From Methylobacterium thuringiense (GTDB taxonomy: Bacteria; Pseudomonadota; Alphaproteobacteria; Rhizobiales; Beijerinckiaceae), in assembly GCF_022179645.1 (NCBI RefSeq), contig NZ_BPRA01000012.1:1-64000 (forward strand): a DNA stretch of 64,000 nt, read 5' to 3'. Positions within the stretch are counted from its first letter, which is position 1; each line of letters starts with the position of its first letter. Both the position numbers and the translations under genes were made by a program. The notes under the pieces are model-generated. The model was not told where the DNA came from and searched no databases. It saw only the letters and a program-made list of their open reading frames with translations. Shown one piece after another: positions 27,936 through 36,568 of this stretch.

Positions 27936-28099
27936 TCCGCGCTATCCACACCCACGAGCGCCGAGGCAGGTCGAATTCTTGCCCCGGCGTTCCAATCTTC
28001 AGCTTGGCCATTGAGACCGCGCCCACAGGCTCCTAGCACCAACGAACGGCCCGAACTTCGTTCAAATCAGAGGCCGGTCACACGTGCCTTGGGGCTACC

Positions 28100-28534
28100 A
28101 TGAAGAAACTTCTGTTTTCCGCTAAAGGCCGGATTGGCCGCGGCCAGTTCTGGAAGGCGAACATCCTGCTGATGCTGGCGATCCTGGCCATCGGGCTCGC
28201 GGTGAATCTAGCCATCGCCCAGTTGATTCCCAATCAGACGGACGAGGCCGGCAACTACTCGGTGAACGGCGCCGCCGCGGTTCCGTTCATCCTCGTCAAC
28301 CTAGTCTTGTTCGTCGTTCCGGCCTGGGCCGGCATCTGCCTCGGCATAAAGCGCTACCATGACCGCAACAAGCCGGGCGTCTGGCTGCTGATCATGTTCG
28401 TGCCGTTCATCGGCGGGATCTGGTACTTCATCGAGACCGGCTTCCTGCGCGGCACCATCGGCCCGAACCAGTTCGGCCCCGACCCGGTCCCGAATGCCGG
28501 CGTCGCCACGCCGATCACCTACTCGGCCGCCTGA
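28100..28534 (+). CDS. DUF805 family membrane protein
   Basis: A 144-residue integral membrane protein of the DUF805 family. It has the typical start (LLFSAKGRIGRGQFW), then three to four membrane segments and the conserved GIKRYHDRNKPGVWLL segment. Function is not established for the family. It is monocistronic and ends at a strong bidirectional hairpin. Confidence 0.9.
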   Translation: MKKLLFSAKGRIGRGQFWKANILLMLAILAIGLAVNLAIAQLIPNQTDEAGNYSVNGAAAVPFILVNLVLFVVPAWAGICLGIKRYHDRNKPGVWLLIMFVPFIGGIWYFIETGFLRGTIGPNQFGPDPVPNAGVATPITYSAA

Positions 28535-28544
28535 TCGAGACGAC

Positions 28545-28573
28545 CGATCGGCCGGAGTTGTTCCGGCCGATCG
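28545..28573. terminator. Bidirectional terminator hairpin
   Basis: Perfect 12-base arms, CGATCGGCCGGA (28545-28556) and its complement (28562-28573), enclose a five-base loop between the convergent DUF805 and TauE/SafE genes. Confidence 0.75.
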
Positions 28574-28587
28574 AACGATGGCTGCGG

Positions 28588-29514
28588 TCACGCGAGCAAC
28601 TTCACCAGGTTGTAGATGCTCAGCGCGGAGATCAGCACGCCGACAATGATCATCAGGGCGCGGGTCGGCAGCTTGCTGCAGATGAACGCTGCGATCGGTG
28701 CTGCGAACAGGCCGCCGATCACCAACCCGGCGATCGTCGTCCAATGCGTGAGCCCGCCGAGCAGGGCGAACGACAATCCCGTCGACACCGCGATGAAGAA
28801 CTCGGCCGCGTTGACCGAGCCGATGGTCGTGCGCGGGTCCTGCCCGCTGCCGACGAGCGAGGTGGTGACGACCGGCCCCCATCCCCCGCCGCCCACGGCG
28901 TCGACGAAGCCGCCGGTGAGGGCCAGCGGCGCCACCAGGGTCGGCGGCTCGGTGCGGATGCGGATCGTCCGGAACGCCTTGATCAGGATGTAGACGCCCA
29001 TCAGCAGGAGATAGGCCGTGATGAACGGCTTGATCGTGCCCCCGTCGATCGACGTGAGGATGTAGGCGCCGAGCACGCCGCCGATCACGCCGGGGATCAC
29101 GAGGCGCTTGAAGAGGTCGTTGTTGACGTTGCCGAGCCGCCAGTGCGAGGCGCCGGAGAAGGCCGTGGTGAACACCTCAGCGATATGCACCGAGGCGGAG
29201 GCTGCAGCGGGGGGCACGCCCGTCGAGAGCAGGAACGTGGTCGAGGTGATGCCGTAGGCCATGCCGAGTGCACCGTCGACAACCTGCGCGACGAGGCCGA
29301 CGCCCGCAGCGGTCCAGAAACCACGCGTGGACAGGCCCTCGCGGGCCGCCGCGAGCACGGCGCCCCAGTCGCCGTCGGCGTAGAGCTGAACCAGAAACAC
29401 CGCGGCGCCGAGGCCGACCAGCGCGGCGAGCGATCCGCCGACCAGAAGCGCGAGCGTGCGGGGGTCGATACGCCCGGTCACCTGCGGCGACGCGGCGGAA
29501 GTCTGTACGGCCAT
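28588..29514 (-). CDS. TauE/SafE family sulfite/anion exporter
   Basis: A 308-residue inner-membrane protein with about eight transmembrane segments in two related halves. The first half carries GFVAQVVDGALGMAYG-like sequence (LVAQVVDGALGMAYGIT); the second carries GGFVDAVGGGGWGPVVTTSLVG, the paired family motifs. These transporters export sulfite, sulfoacetate or related anions. No sulfur-metabolism gene adjoins it. Its start codon and ribosome binding site sit inside a nested stem-loop (29515-29557). Confidence 0.9.
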   Translation of the reverse strand: MAVQTSAASPQVTGRIDPRTLALLVGGSLAALVGLGAAVFLVQLYADGDWGAVLAAAREGLSTRGFWTAAGVGLVAQVVDGALGMAYGITSTTFLLSTGVPPAAASASVHIAEVFTTAFSGASHWRLGNVNNDLFKRLVIPGVIGGVLGAYILTSIDGGTIKPFITAYLLLMGVYILIKAFRTIRIRTEPPTLVAPLALTGGFVDAVGGGGWGPVVTTSLVGSGQDPRTTIGSVNAAEFFIAVSTGLSFALLGGLTHWTTIAGLVIGGLFAAPIAAFICSKLPTRALMIIVGVLISALSIYNLVKLLA

Positions 29515-29557
29515 GGAAAAATCACCTTGGTAGCAGGCTCGATGCTACGGATTTTCC
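29515..29557 (-). promoter_or_regulatory. Nested stem-loop covering the TauE/SafE ribosome binding site
   Basis: In gene orientation, outer arms (GGAAAATC at 29557-29550 with GATTTTTCC at 29523-29515) enclose an inner hairpin, GTAGCA / TGCTAC (29548-29543 and 29535-29530). The Shine-Dalgarno-like AAGGTGA lies between the inner stem and the ATG. It could regulate translation. No known riboswitch consensus was recognised. Confidence 0.45.
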
Positions 29558-29667
29558 CAATCAGAACAAGAACTTGCTTTCCCAATGATTCCCCCGCGCC
29601 GGAGAAGCCCGTTCCCTTCCGTCCCTGGATCGGAGATGCGGCTTCTCCCCGGCCCGGGATCGGGCGT

Positions 29668-31014
29668 TCAGCCCTTGTCGAACGGGTTCTTCGTCGTCCG
29701 CAACGAGAGCCGGATCGGCGTGCCGGGCAGCTCGAACGCCACGCGGATCTCGTTGACGAGATAGCGCGTGTAGGATTTCGGCAGCGCGTCGAGCTGGTTG
29801 CCGAACAGCGCGAAATGCGGCGGCCGGGCCTTCACCTGGGTGGCGTAGCGGATCTTGATGCGCCGGCCCGAGACCGCGGGCGGCGGATTGCGCCCGGTGG
29901 CGCTGCTCAGCCAATCGTTGATCTTCGAGGTCGAGACGCGGCGGCTCCAGACTTCGGCCGCCTCCGTCACCGCCTGCATCAGCTTGTCGAGGCCTTCGCC
30001 CGCGAGGCCGGACAGCGGCACCACGGCGACGCCGCGCACCTGCGGCAGCAGGCGGGTGCAATCGGCTCTGAGTTCCTTCAGCAGACCCGGCTGGTCGGCG
30101 ACGAGGTCCCACTTGTTCAGGCCGATCACCAGGGCGCGGCCCTCGCTCTCGATAAGGTCGACGATGGTGAGGTCCTGCTTCTCGAACGGGATCGTCGCGT
30201 CGAGCAGGATCACGACCACCTCGGCAAAGCGCACGGCGCGGATGCCGTCCGAGACCGCGAGCTTCTCGAGCTTGTCCTCGATGCGGGCGCGGCGGCGCAT
30301 GCCGGCGGTGTCGTGCAGCTTGATCCGCTGGCCGCGCCACTCCCAGTCGAGCGAGATCGAATCGCGGGTGATGCCGGCTTCGGGGCCGACGAGCAGGCGC
30401 TCCTCACCGAGCATGCGGTTGATCAGCGTGGACTTGCCGGCATTCGGGCGGCCGACGATGGCGACGCGGAGCGCCTTGCCGCGGGGATCGCCGTCATCCT
30501 CGTCGTCCTCGTCCGGCTCCGGCAGCACCTCCTGCAGGGCGCTGTGGAGCTCGCCGACGCCCTCGCCATGCTCGGCGGAGAACGGGATCGGATCGCCGAG
30601 ACCGAGGGAGAAGGCGTCGTAGGCGCCGGTCAGCCCATCCCGGCCCTCGGCCTTGTTGGCGACGAGGATCACAGGGCAGCCTGAGCGGCGCACCATCTCG
30701 GCGAAGGGCCGGTCGGCCGGGAGGATGCCGGCGCGGGCATCGATCACGAACAGCACGACGTCGGATTCGACGATCGCGGCTTCCGTCTGCAGGCGCATGC
30801 GGCCGGTGAGCGAGTCGGCGGCCGCGTCCTCCAGCCCGGCGGTGTCGATCACGCGGAACTTGAGGCCGCCGAAGGCGACGTCGCCCTCGCGGCGGTCGCG
30901 GGTGACGCCGGGGCGATCGTCGACGAGGGCGAGCTTGCGGCCGACCAGCCGGTTGAACAGGGTCGACTTGCCGACGTTCGGGCGGCCGACGATCGCGACT
31001 GTCGGCAATTCCAT
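29668..31014 (-). CDS. der: Ribosome biogenesis GTPase Der
   Basis: A 448-residue double-GTPase (EngA). Domain 1 starts at the N terminus with [12 protein letters not shown] and domain 2 near residue 190 with [12 protein letters not shown]. Both have DTAG switch elements ([15 protein letters not shown]), and NKWDL is the second base-recognition motif; the first reads NKAEG, as in other alphaproteobacteria. A KH-like C-terminal domain follows. It is needed for 50S subunit assembly. A TPR membrane protein gene lies upstream on the same strand, separated by a palindromic repeat. Confidence 0.97.
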   Translation of the reverse strand: MELPTVAIVGRPNVGKSTLFNRLVGRKLALVDDRPGVTRDRREGDVAFGGLKFRVIDTAGLEDAAADSLTGRMRLQTEAAIVESDVVLFVIDARAGILPADRPFAEMVRRSGCPVILVANKAEGRDGLTGAYDAFSLGLGDPIPFSAEHGEGVGELHSALQEVLPEPDEDDEDDGDPRGKALRVAIVGRPNAGKSTLINRMLGEERLLVGPEAGITRDSISLDWEWRGQRIKLHDTAGMRRRARIEDKLEKLAVSDGIRAVRFAEVVVILLDATIPFEKQDLTIVDLIESEGRALVIGLNKWDLVADQPGLLKELRADCTRLLPQVRGVAVVPLSGLAGEGLDKLMQAVTEAAEVWSRRVSTSKINDWLSSATGRNPPPAVSGRRIKIRYATQVKARPPHFALFGNQLDALPKSYTRYLVNEIRVAFELPGTPIRLSLRTTKNPFDKG

Positions 31015-31050
31015 GGTGGTTTCAGTCTTCTGGTGTTGAACGTGCGAAAC

Positions 31051-31163
31051 CGTCAGTCCGGGGCCGCGCAGCGGAACCCGGAACCCGCGATCGAGAACTG
31101 CGCAGTGCGCGGCATCTCGCGTGGGTTCCGGGTTCTCGCCTGTGGCGAGCCCCGGAATGACGG
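31051..31163. repeat. Palindromic repeat family A, copy 1
   Basis: Begins CGTCAGTCCGGGGCCGCGCA and ends GCGAGCCCCGGAATGACGG, with internal GGAACCCGG/GGGTTCCGGG arms. Related copies lie at 35398-35510 and 54590-54697. All three are intergenic. Confidence 0.8.
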
Positions 31164-31223
31164 CAAAGGATCGTATCGCTGCCGCTGCTATGTCAGAAAG
31201 CGACGGATTGAGCCATGGCGTGG

Positions 31224-31934
31224 TCAGCGGGTCATCGGCGGGGGCGCTGCGGCGTCGGGCTTGGCCTCGATCACGGTGACCGGGCCGCCGGAGACCAGCG
31301 CCTCGTAGACCTCGACCCGCTGGCGCAGGCCCTGCGGGGTCTCGGCGTCGCCCGCGATCTGGTCGAACCAGCGGCCGGCGGCCTCGTATTCGCCCCGTCG
31401 CAGCGCGGCGAGACCGAGCATCTCGCGGGCGGTGTGGCGGAAGGCGCCGGTCGGCGCGGCCAGACCCTGGAGACTCGTCAGCGCCGGGGCGGGATCGGCC
31501 GCGTCGAGGCGAATCAGGCCGGCGCGCAGCCGCGCGAGATCGCGCAGGCCGTCGCCGAGGCTCGTGTCGGCCGCGAGCTTTTCGTAGTCGGCGGCCGCGG
31601 CGGGGGCGTCGCGCTTGGAGAGGTCGGCGGCAGCGCGGAAGCGGGCCAGGATCCTGTAGCCGCCGGGGCCGTCCTTGCTCAGGGCCTCGAAGGCCTTGTC
31701 GGCCTCGGGGCCGCTGCCGCCGGTGGCGAGCTTGGTCGCCGTGTCGAATTGCGCGGAGGCGGTCTCGGCCCGCACCAACTGGTCGTGCTGCCAGTAGCGC
31801 CAGCCGCCGACGCCGGCCGCGATCAGCACCGCGGCGGCGATGATCAGCGCGCTATAGCGCCTCCAGATCGCGGCGATCTGGTCCCGGCGATAGTCTTCGG
31901 CGACCTCGCGAAAGAACTCGTTGTTCTCGGCCAT
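31224..31934 (-). CDS. Tetratricopeptide-repeat membrane protein (YfgM-like)
   Basis: A 236-residue protein with a short cytoplasmic N terminus ([22 protein letters not shown]), one transmembrane helix at about 28-48 and a TPR-type helical repeat domain outside. This matches the YfgM/TPR_21 family, whose E. coli member is an ancillary SecYEG component and periplasmic chaperone partner. In many proteobacteria it lies upstream of bamB and der; here der follows directly (after the repeat) and no BamB-like gene is present. ATG at 31934 begins the family-typical sequence. Confidence 0.85.
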   Translation of the reverse strand: MAENNEFFREVAEDYRRDQIAAIWRRYSALIIAAAVLIAAGVGGWRYWQHDQLVRAETASAQFDTATKLATGGSGPEADKAFEALSKDGPGGYRILARFRAAADLSKRDAPAAAADYEKLAADTSLGDGLRDLARLRAGLIRLDAADPAPALTSLQGLAAPTGAFRHTAREMLGLAALRRGEYEAAGRWFDQIAGDAETPQGLRQRVEVYEALVSGGPVTVIEAKPDAAAPPPMTR

Positions 31935-32031
31935 TCCGTTCCGGACGCCCCTTTCGGGCGATGCCCGCCTCAACCCGTCTCAAGGGGGCGCGCCTAGCAC
32001 GGCGGCCCGGCTTTGGCGAATGCGGAATCGG

Positions 32032-32628
32032 TCAGGCCTGTCCCGGCCAGGCCGCGACGCCGATCAGGATCGGATGCAGGAAGCGCGCGAAAAGGAACCA
32101 CACGGCCGTTCCCGCCACCACGGCGACGATGTCCCGGGTCCAGCCGGCAGGCGCGGGTTTTGGGAGTTTGCGCGCCGGCTCGTCGGCGCGGCGCTTGAGG
32201 CTGATCCGGGCCGCCACCGCCCAGGCGAGGAAGCCGCCGAACAGCAGGATCGAGCCGAGATCGCCGTTCGCCAGCAGATGCGCCGTCGCCCAGATCTTGA
32301 TGGCGAGCAGCATCGGGTGCTTCACCGCCGCCTGGATGTGGCTCGGCCGCGGCCCCATCGCCGCGAGGCTGATGAAGGCGAACAGCGTCAGCGTGAGCGC
32401 GAGATGGCGCGTCCAGACCGGCGGATTCCAGACCGGGATCATGCCCTCGGCCCGGTAGCGGCCGAACCCGTAGATCATCAGCGCGAAGCCGAGCAGCGAC
32501 AGAATCGTGTAGCCGAGCTTGTAGCGGTTCTCGCCGACACGGCCGATCATCTCCGCGCGCCGGCTGCGGATCATCGTGAAGGCATGCGTGCCGAGAAACA
32601 GCACGAGGCCGAGGATCAGGATCGCCAT
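32032..32628 (-). CDS. NnrU family membrane protein
   Basis: A 198-residue polytopic membrane protein with about five to six hydrophobic segments and the NnrU signature (FLGTHAFTMIRSRRAEM; AAMGPRPSHIQAAVKHPMLLAIKIWATAHLLANG). Relatives are linked to nitric oxide reductase expression in denitrifiers and to 15-cis-zeta-carotene isomerase (Z-ISO) in phototrophs. No denitrification genes are nearby, so the role here is open. Confidence 0.9.
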   Translation of the reverse strand: MAILILGLVLFLGTHAFTMIRSRRAEMIGRVGENRYKLGYTILSLLGFALMIYGFGRYRAEGMIPVWNPPVWTRHLALTLTLFAFISLAAMGPRPSHIQAAVKHPMLLAIKIWATAHLLANGDLGSILLFGGFLAWAVAARISLKRRADEPARKLPKPAPAGWTRDIVAVVAGTAVWFLFARFLHPILIGVAAWPGQA

Positions 32629-32742
32629 GGTCTTCCCGGAAAAGTCGTCGAATCCGCGAGGACCGGTCGCCGTAGGGACCGGACGCGAACACTCTATAAC
32701 GATTCAAGACTGGTTTTTTCAGGCGATGTCCAGGCCGCTCCG

Positions 32743-33921
32743 ATGATCCCACGCATCCTGCTCGCCCTCCTGGCACTCGCCGACACCGCTCGCGCGGCCG
32801 GCGAGCCGCCGCTCTCGGCGCTGACGCTGGTCGGGCCGCCGATTCCGGTCTTCGTCGCCGCGCGCGATGCCTGCGACGGCGCCGACGTGCCGGACGCCCC
32901 CGCCCGCGCCTTTCGCGACGCGACCGGCGCTGTGGCCCTGTTCGGCCTGCATTACCGCAACCGGGCCCTGCGCGGCCCCGACCTGGACCACCTGAAGATC
33001 GACTGCCGCGTCGTCCTCGAATCCGGCGAAAACCCCGATCCCGCCGCCTACGACGACCGCTCCTGGATCACCGCCACCTGGACCGAGGACGGCAAGACCG
33101 TCGCCGCGCTGCTGCACCACGAATACCAGGCCGACAAGCATCCGGGCCGCTGCCGCTCCAAGGTCTACATGGAGTGCTGGTACAACACCGTCCTCGGCGC
33201 GAGTTCGACGGATGGCGGCCTGACCTTCACCCGAAAGACCCCGCCGGCGGTGGTGGCCGGCCCGCCCTTCCGCCAGGAGGTCGACCAGGGCCGGCACCGG
33301 GGCTTCTTCAACCCCTCCAACATCTTTGCTGACGGCCGCTACCGCTATGTCTTCGCCTCGACCACGGGCTGGGACCGGCAAGCCGCGCAGACCGGCAGCG
33401 ACCAGCCGCACGGCGTCTGCCTGTTCCGCACCGAGACCCCGGCCGACCCGTCGAGCTGGCGCGCCTGGACCGGCACCGGCTTCACCGCCGCCTTCCCCGA
33501 CCCGTACCGGCCCGGCCCGAAGCGCACCGACACCTGCAAGCCGATCGCCCCGTTTCCCGCCCCCGTCGGCTCCGTCGTCCGCCACCGCGCCAGTGGCGCC
33601 TTCATCGCGGTGTTCATGGCCAAGACCGGCGACGGTTTCTCAAAGTCGGGCTTCTACTGGACGACGTCTCGCGACCTTCTGAGTTGGGACGTGCCGCGGC
33701 TGCTGCTGGCTGGGGCGACGCTTTACGATGATCCGTGTGGGGCGGCGGGTGGGCTGATCGCTTATCCGGCGTTGCTCGATCCAGCGGCGCGGGGGCGGAA
33801 TTTCGATGATGTGGGGGAGGGGGCGGCGTTGTTCTACGCGAGGCTGGGGACAAAGGGGTGTGAGGTTACTTCGGATCGGGATCTTGTAAGGCGGTCGGTG
33901 GCGGTTAAGGTTTGGCCGTGA
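32743..33921 (+). CDS. Secreted protein with possible beta-propeller/sialidase-like fold
   Basis: A 392-residue exported protein with a signal peptide (about residues 1-19, MIPRILLALLALADTARA). Repeated strands with SSTDGGLTFTR and FYWTTSRDLLSWDVPRLL resemble Asp-box and five-bladed propeller proteins such as sialidases and glycosidases. About seven cysteines may form disulfides. No catalytic set could be verified, so no reaction is claimed. From about 33710 to the stop, codon use shifts from C-ending to G- and T-ending codons, unlike the first 950 bases. Confidence 0.7.
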   Translation: MIPRILLALLALADTARAAGEPPLSALTLVGPPIPVFVAARDACDGADVPDAPARAFRDATGAVALFGLHYRNRALRGPDLDHLKIDCRVVLESGENPDPAAYDDRSWITATWTEDGKTVAALLHHEYQADKHPGRCRSKVYMECWYNTVLGASSTDGGLTFTRKTPPAVVAGPPFRQEVDQGRHRGFFNPSNIFADGRYRYVFASTTGWDRQAAQTGSDQPHGVCLFRTETPADPSSWRAWTGTGFTAAFPDPYRPGPKRTDTCKPIAPFPAPVGSVVRHRASGAFIAVFMAKTGDGFSKSGFYWTTSRDLLSWDVPRLLLAGATLYDDPCGAAGGLIAYPALLDPAARGRNFDDVGEGAALFYARLGTKGCEVTSDRDLVRRSVAVKVWP

Positions 33922-34243
33922 CTACCGACCCGGCTACAAAGTAAATTATATTAGATGTTTTTATCGATTTTTAGTTGGTATTTAGTCCGCAGAAGTTTCG
34001 CCCTCGGACTTGGTGGTTGGTCATATGCCACCGAACCTCAAAATAGATGCGAGGCGCCGCTACAGACATTCCAAGCCGAGTGGGAGTTGCCCCGGAAAGC
34101 AGCCTTCAAACCTCGCTGCGATCACGCACTCTTCGGTGCGCTTGCACACGCCAATCGCCCGCTCCAAGCACAACATGCTAACAATCATCCCGCTCGCAGC
34201 TGCACCCTTCCCCCGCAGCCGCGCTCCGCGAAAGATTGTGCCC
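33922..34243. other. Intergenic region with an AT-rich patch
   Basis: No convincing gene. Bases 33940-33982 are strikingly AT-rich for this genome, and the rest returns to normal composition. It may hold promoters for the small gene at 34244. Confidence 0.5.
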
Positions 34244-34471
34244 ATGACCATCCGGATCGCCATCGTCGCCGCCAGCCTCATCGCCGCCGGCGCAGCCCAC
34301 GCCCAGGGTTCGGCAGCGCCGTCGAATTCACAGGCCGCCGCGTCGAGCCTGCAGGGCCAGAAGGCCTGGGACTTCCTCACCGCGTCGCCCACTGTCACCC
34401 AGCGCGAGGTTCCCACGACGGGCTCCGTCGCCCCGCGGCCGCGCCGCGCCGTCGACCGCGCGAATCGGTAA
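34244..34471 (+). CDS. Small secreted hypothetical protein
   Basis: A 75-residue precursor with a good signal peptide (MTIRIAIVAASLIAAGAAHAQG). It is followed by a Ser/Ala/Gln-rich segment and a basic tail. No family recognised. Longer in-frame starts extend into non-coding-like sequence and were rejected because the signal peptide defines the start. Confidence 0.7.
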   Translation: MTIRIAIVAASLIAAGAAHAQGSAAPSNSQAAASSLQGQKAWDFLTASPTVTQREVPTTGSVAPRPRRAVDRANR

Positions 34472-34585
34472 GGCGACGCGACAGGCGAATTCGGAACGGG
34501 ACCGGCGCGAAAAGCGCCGGGCCCCGGCAGTGGCGATGCGTCGCGGCCCGCGCTAAAGCGGGCGGGTGCAGGTCTTCAGGTTCCG

Positions 34586-35365
34586 ATGGTCGTCGTCCGC
34601 TCGCTCGCCTTCAACATCCTGTTCTACATCGCGACGGCCCTGATCGCGCTGGTCGGCCTGCCGGTTCTCGTCTCGCAGAGGGCGACTTTGCGCTACGCGC
34701 AGGGATGGGGGCACGTGTCGATCTGGCTGCTGCGGGTGGTGGCCGGCACGCGGGTGGAGTTTCGCGGCATCGCGGACCTGCCAAAGGGGCCGCTGGTGAT
34801 CGCGGCCAAGCACCAGTCGACGCTGGAGACGCTGGCGCTGACGATCCCGTTCGAGCAATTCACCTACGTGCTCAAGCGCGAGCTGATGTGGATCCCGCTG
34901 TTCGGCTGGTACCTCGGCCGTTCCGGCATGGTGCCGATCGACCGCGCCAAGGGCGCGCGCACCATGGCGAAGCTGAACGCGGCCGCCGCGCAGGCGATTC
35001 GCGACGGGCGCCAGCTCATCATCTTTCCAGAAGGCACCCGCCGCGCCGCCGGGGCGGAGCCCGCCTACAAGCAGGGGCTGTCGCATCTCTACGTGGCGCT
35101 CGGTGTGCCCTGCGTGCCGGTGGCCCTGAATTCCGGCCTGTACTGGCGCCGCCACAGTTTTCGGCGGCTGCCGGGGACTTGCGTCATCGAGTTCCTACCC
35201 CCGATCCCGCACGGCCTCGACCGGCCCGAGTTTCTCACCGAGGTGCAGGCGCGGATCGAGACGGCCTCGAACGCGCTGCTCGCCGAGGGGCGGGCGGATC
35301 TGGCGGAGCAGGGTTTGGCCGTGCCGGTGTTCGAGGGGACGGGGCAGGAATCCGGGGTGGTTTGA
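34586..35365 (+). CDS. plsC: 1-acyl-sn-glycerol-3-phosphate acyltransferase
   Basis: A 259-residue membrane-associated acyltransferase that makes phosphatidic acid from lysophosphatidate. The catalytic H-x4-acidic motif is present as HQSTLE, with FPEGTR as the glycerol-phosphate binding motif and PVALNSG as block IV. One N-terminal membrane helix is present. The length is normal. It is monocistronic, followed by a palindromic repeat. Confidence 0.93.
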   Translation: MVVVRSLAFNILFYIATALIALVGLPVLVSQRATLRYAQGWGHVSIWLLRVVAGTRVEFRGIADLPKGPLVIAAKHQSTLETLALTIPFEQFTYVLKRELMWIPLFGWYLGRSGMVPIDRAKGARTMAKLNAAAAQAIRDGRQLIIFPEGTRRAAGAEPAYKQGLSHLYVALGVPCVPVALNSGLYWRRHSFRRLPGTCVIEFLPPIPHGLDRPEFLTEVQARIETASNALLAEGRADLAEQGLAVPVFEGTGQESGVV

Positions 35366-35397
35366 CGATCGACGCCGAGCGGTTTTGATCCCAAAGC

Positions 35398-35510
35398 CGT
35401 CATTCCGGAGCCGCGAAGCGGAACCCGGACCCCACCCGTGATGCGCCGCTGTAGCGGGCGGCGAGCCCAGTCATGGGTTCCGGGTTCGCCTCCGGCGCCC
35501 CGGACTGACG
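35398..35510. repeat. Palindromic repeat family A, copy 2
   Basis: Begins CGTCATTCCGGAGCCGCGAA, ends GCGCCCCGGACTGACG, with internal GGAACCCGG and GGGTTCCGGG. It is the same family as 31051-31163 and 54590-54697, between plsC and a convergent LysR gene. Confidence 0.8.
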
Positions 35511-35551
35511 ACTGGGGAAACACAGGGCGCAGCGTTCGGCGACGCCGCTTT

Positions 35552-36472
35552 TCACGCGGCGTTGAACGAGCCGCTGACCGCATCCGCCCCTATTTCCGCC
35601 CGCAAGCCATCGCGAAACAGCGCGATCGGCCGGCGCAGGCGGCCCGTCGCCGGGCGGTAGATCAGCCAGGAGCGGATCTGCGGGGCGAAGCCTCGGACCG
35701 CGACGACCCGGATGCGGTCGCGCCACGGGCTCTGCGCGAGTTTCCCCGGCGTGACGATGGCGAGGCCCATGCCGCGGGCCACCAGCGACAACCGCAGATC
35801 GGTGCTCGGCGCCTCGACGGCGACCGTGAGGCTGAGGCCTTCCGCCTCCATCCGTCGGCGGAGCGTCGTGCGAAAGCCGCAGCCGTCCTGGCTGGTGACC
35901 CAGGGGTGGCGGGCGAGGTCGGCCAGCGCCGCCGTCTCGGGCAGGGCGAGATCGCGGCCGGCGACGACGACGACGTCCTGAACCCGAAGCTCCTCCGCCA
36001 CGAGGTCCTCCGGCGGCCGGGCCGATTCGGGCAGAGTGATCGCGGCGGCGTCGATCTGGTTACGCGCCACCTGCTCCATCAGCAGCGGCGACCAGCCTAC
36101 GGTGAGCCTGATGGTGAGGTCGGGAAAGGATTCGCGCAAGGCGTCGATCGGCGCGGCGAGCGCCGGCTCCGACAGGTCGATGGTGACGCCGATGCGCAGC
36201 TCACCGCGAATCGCTCCGTTCGGCGCGGCACCGCTGCGCAGGTCCTCGATCGACTGCAGCACCCGTCGCCCATGCTCGTAGGCCTCGCGACCCGCGAGGG
36301 TCGGCCGCAGCGGCTTCGCCGGCCGCTCGAACAGCTGGACGCCGAGCTGCGCCTCCAGGTTCTGCACGCGGCGCGTCACGCCGGGCTGGGTCAGGTTCAG
36401 CCGGGCGGCGGCCGCCATCAGCGAGCCGGTCTCGACCACGGCGAGGAAGGCTTCGAGGTCGTTCGAGTTCAT
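35552..36472 (-). CDS. LysR family transcriptional regulator
   Basis: A 306-residue regulator with an N-terminal winged HTH (LEAFLAVVETGSLMAAAARLNLTQPGVTRRVQNLEAQLGVQLFER) and a periplasmic-binding-protein-like effector domain. ATG at 36472 was preferred to an upstream codon because the HTH begins right after it. It is divergent from an MFS transporter with a 96-base shared promoter region; by analogy it probably controls that transporter. The effector is unknown. Confidence 0.92.
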   Translation of the reverse strand: MNSNDLEAFLAVVETGSLMAAAARLNLTQPGVTRRVQNLEAQLGVQLFERPAKPLRPTLAGREAYEHGRRVLQSIEDLRSGAAPNGAIRGELRIGVTIDLSEPALAAPIDALRESFPDLTIRLTVGWSPLLMEQVARNQIDAAAITLPESARPPEDLVAEELRVQDVVVVAGRDLALPETAALADLARHPWVTSQDGCGFRTTLRRRMEAEGLSLTVAVEAPSTDLRLSLVARGMGLAIVTPGKLAQSPWRDRIRVVAVRGFAPQIRSWLIYRPATGRLRRPIALFRDGLRAEIGADAVSGSFNAA

Positions 36473-36568
36473 GCGAAATCCGCATGTTGAAGCCAACGAT
36501 TATTGATTGGTATCATAACCATCCCCGACGCACATCCCGTGCTGCACACGGCCGACGGATGGCTAGCC

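Noticed and set aside
27945-27956. A DnaA-box-like CTATCCACA
   Set aside because: Single imperfect match with no cluster, AT-rich unwinding region or dnaA/dnaN genes; not evidence for an origin here despite the parS 27 kb away.
28558-30684. A 708-residue plus-strand open frame
   Set aside because: It lies antisense to TauE/SafE and der, which carry clear family motifs; the translated product is His/Asp/Arg-rich nonsense.
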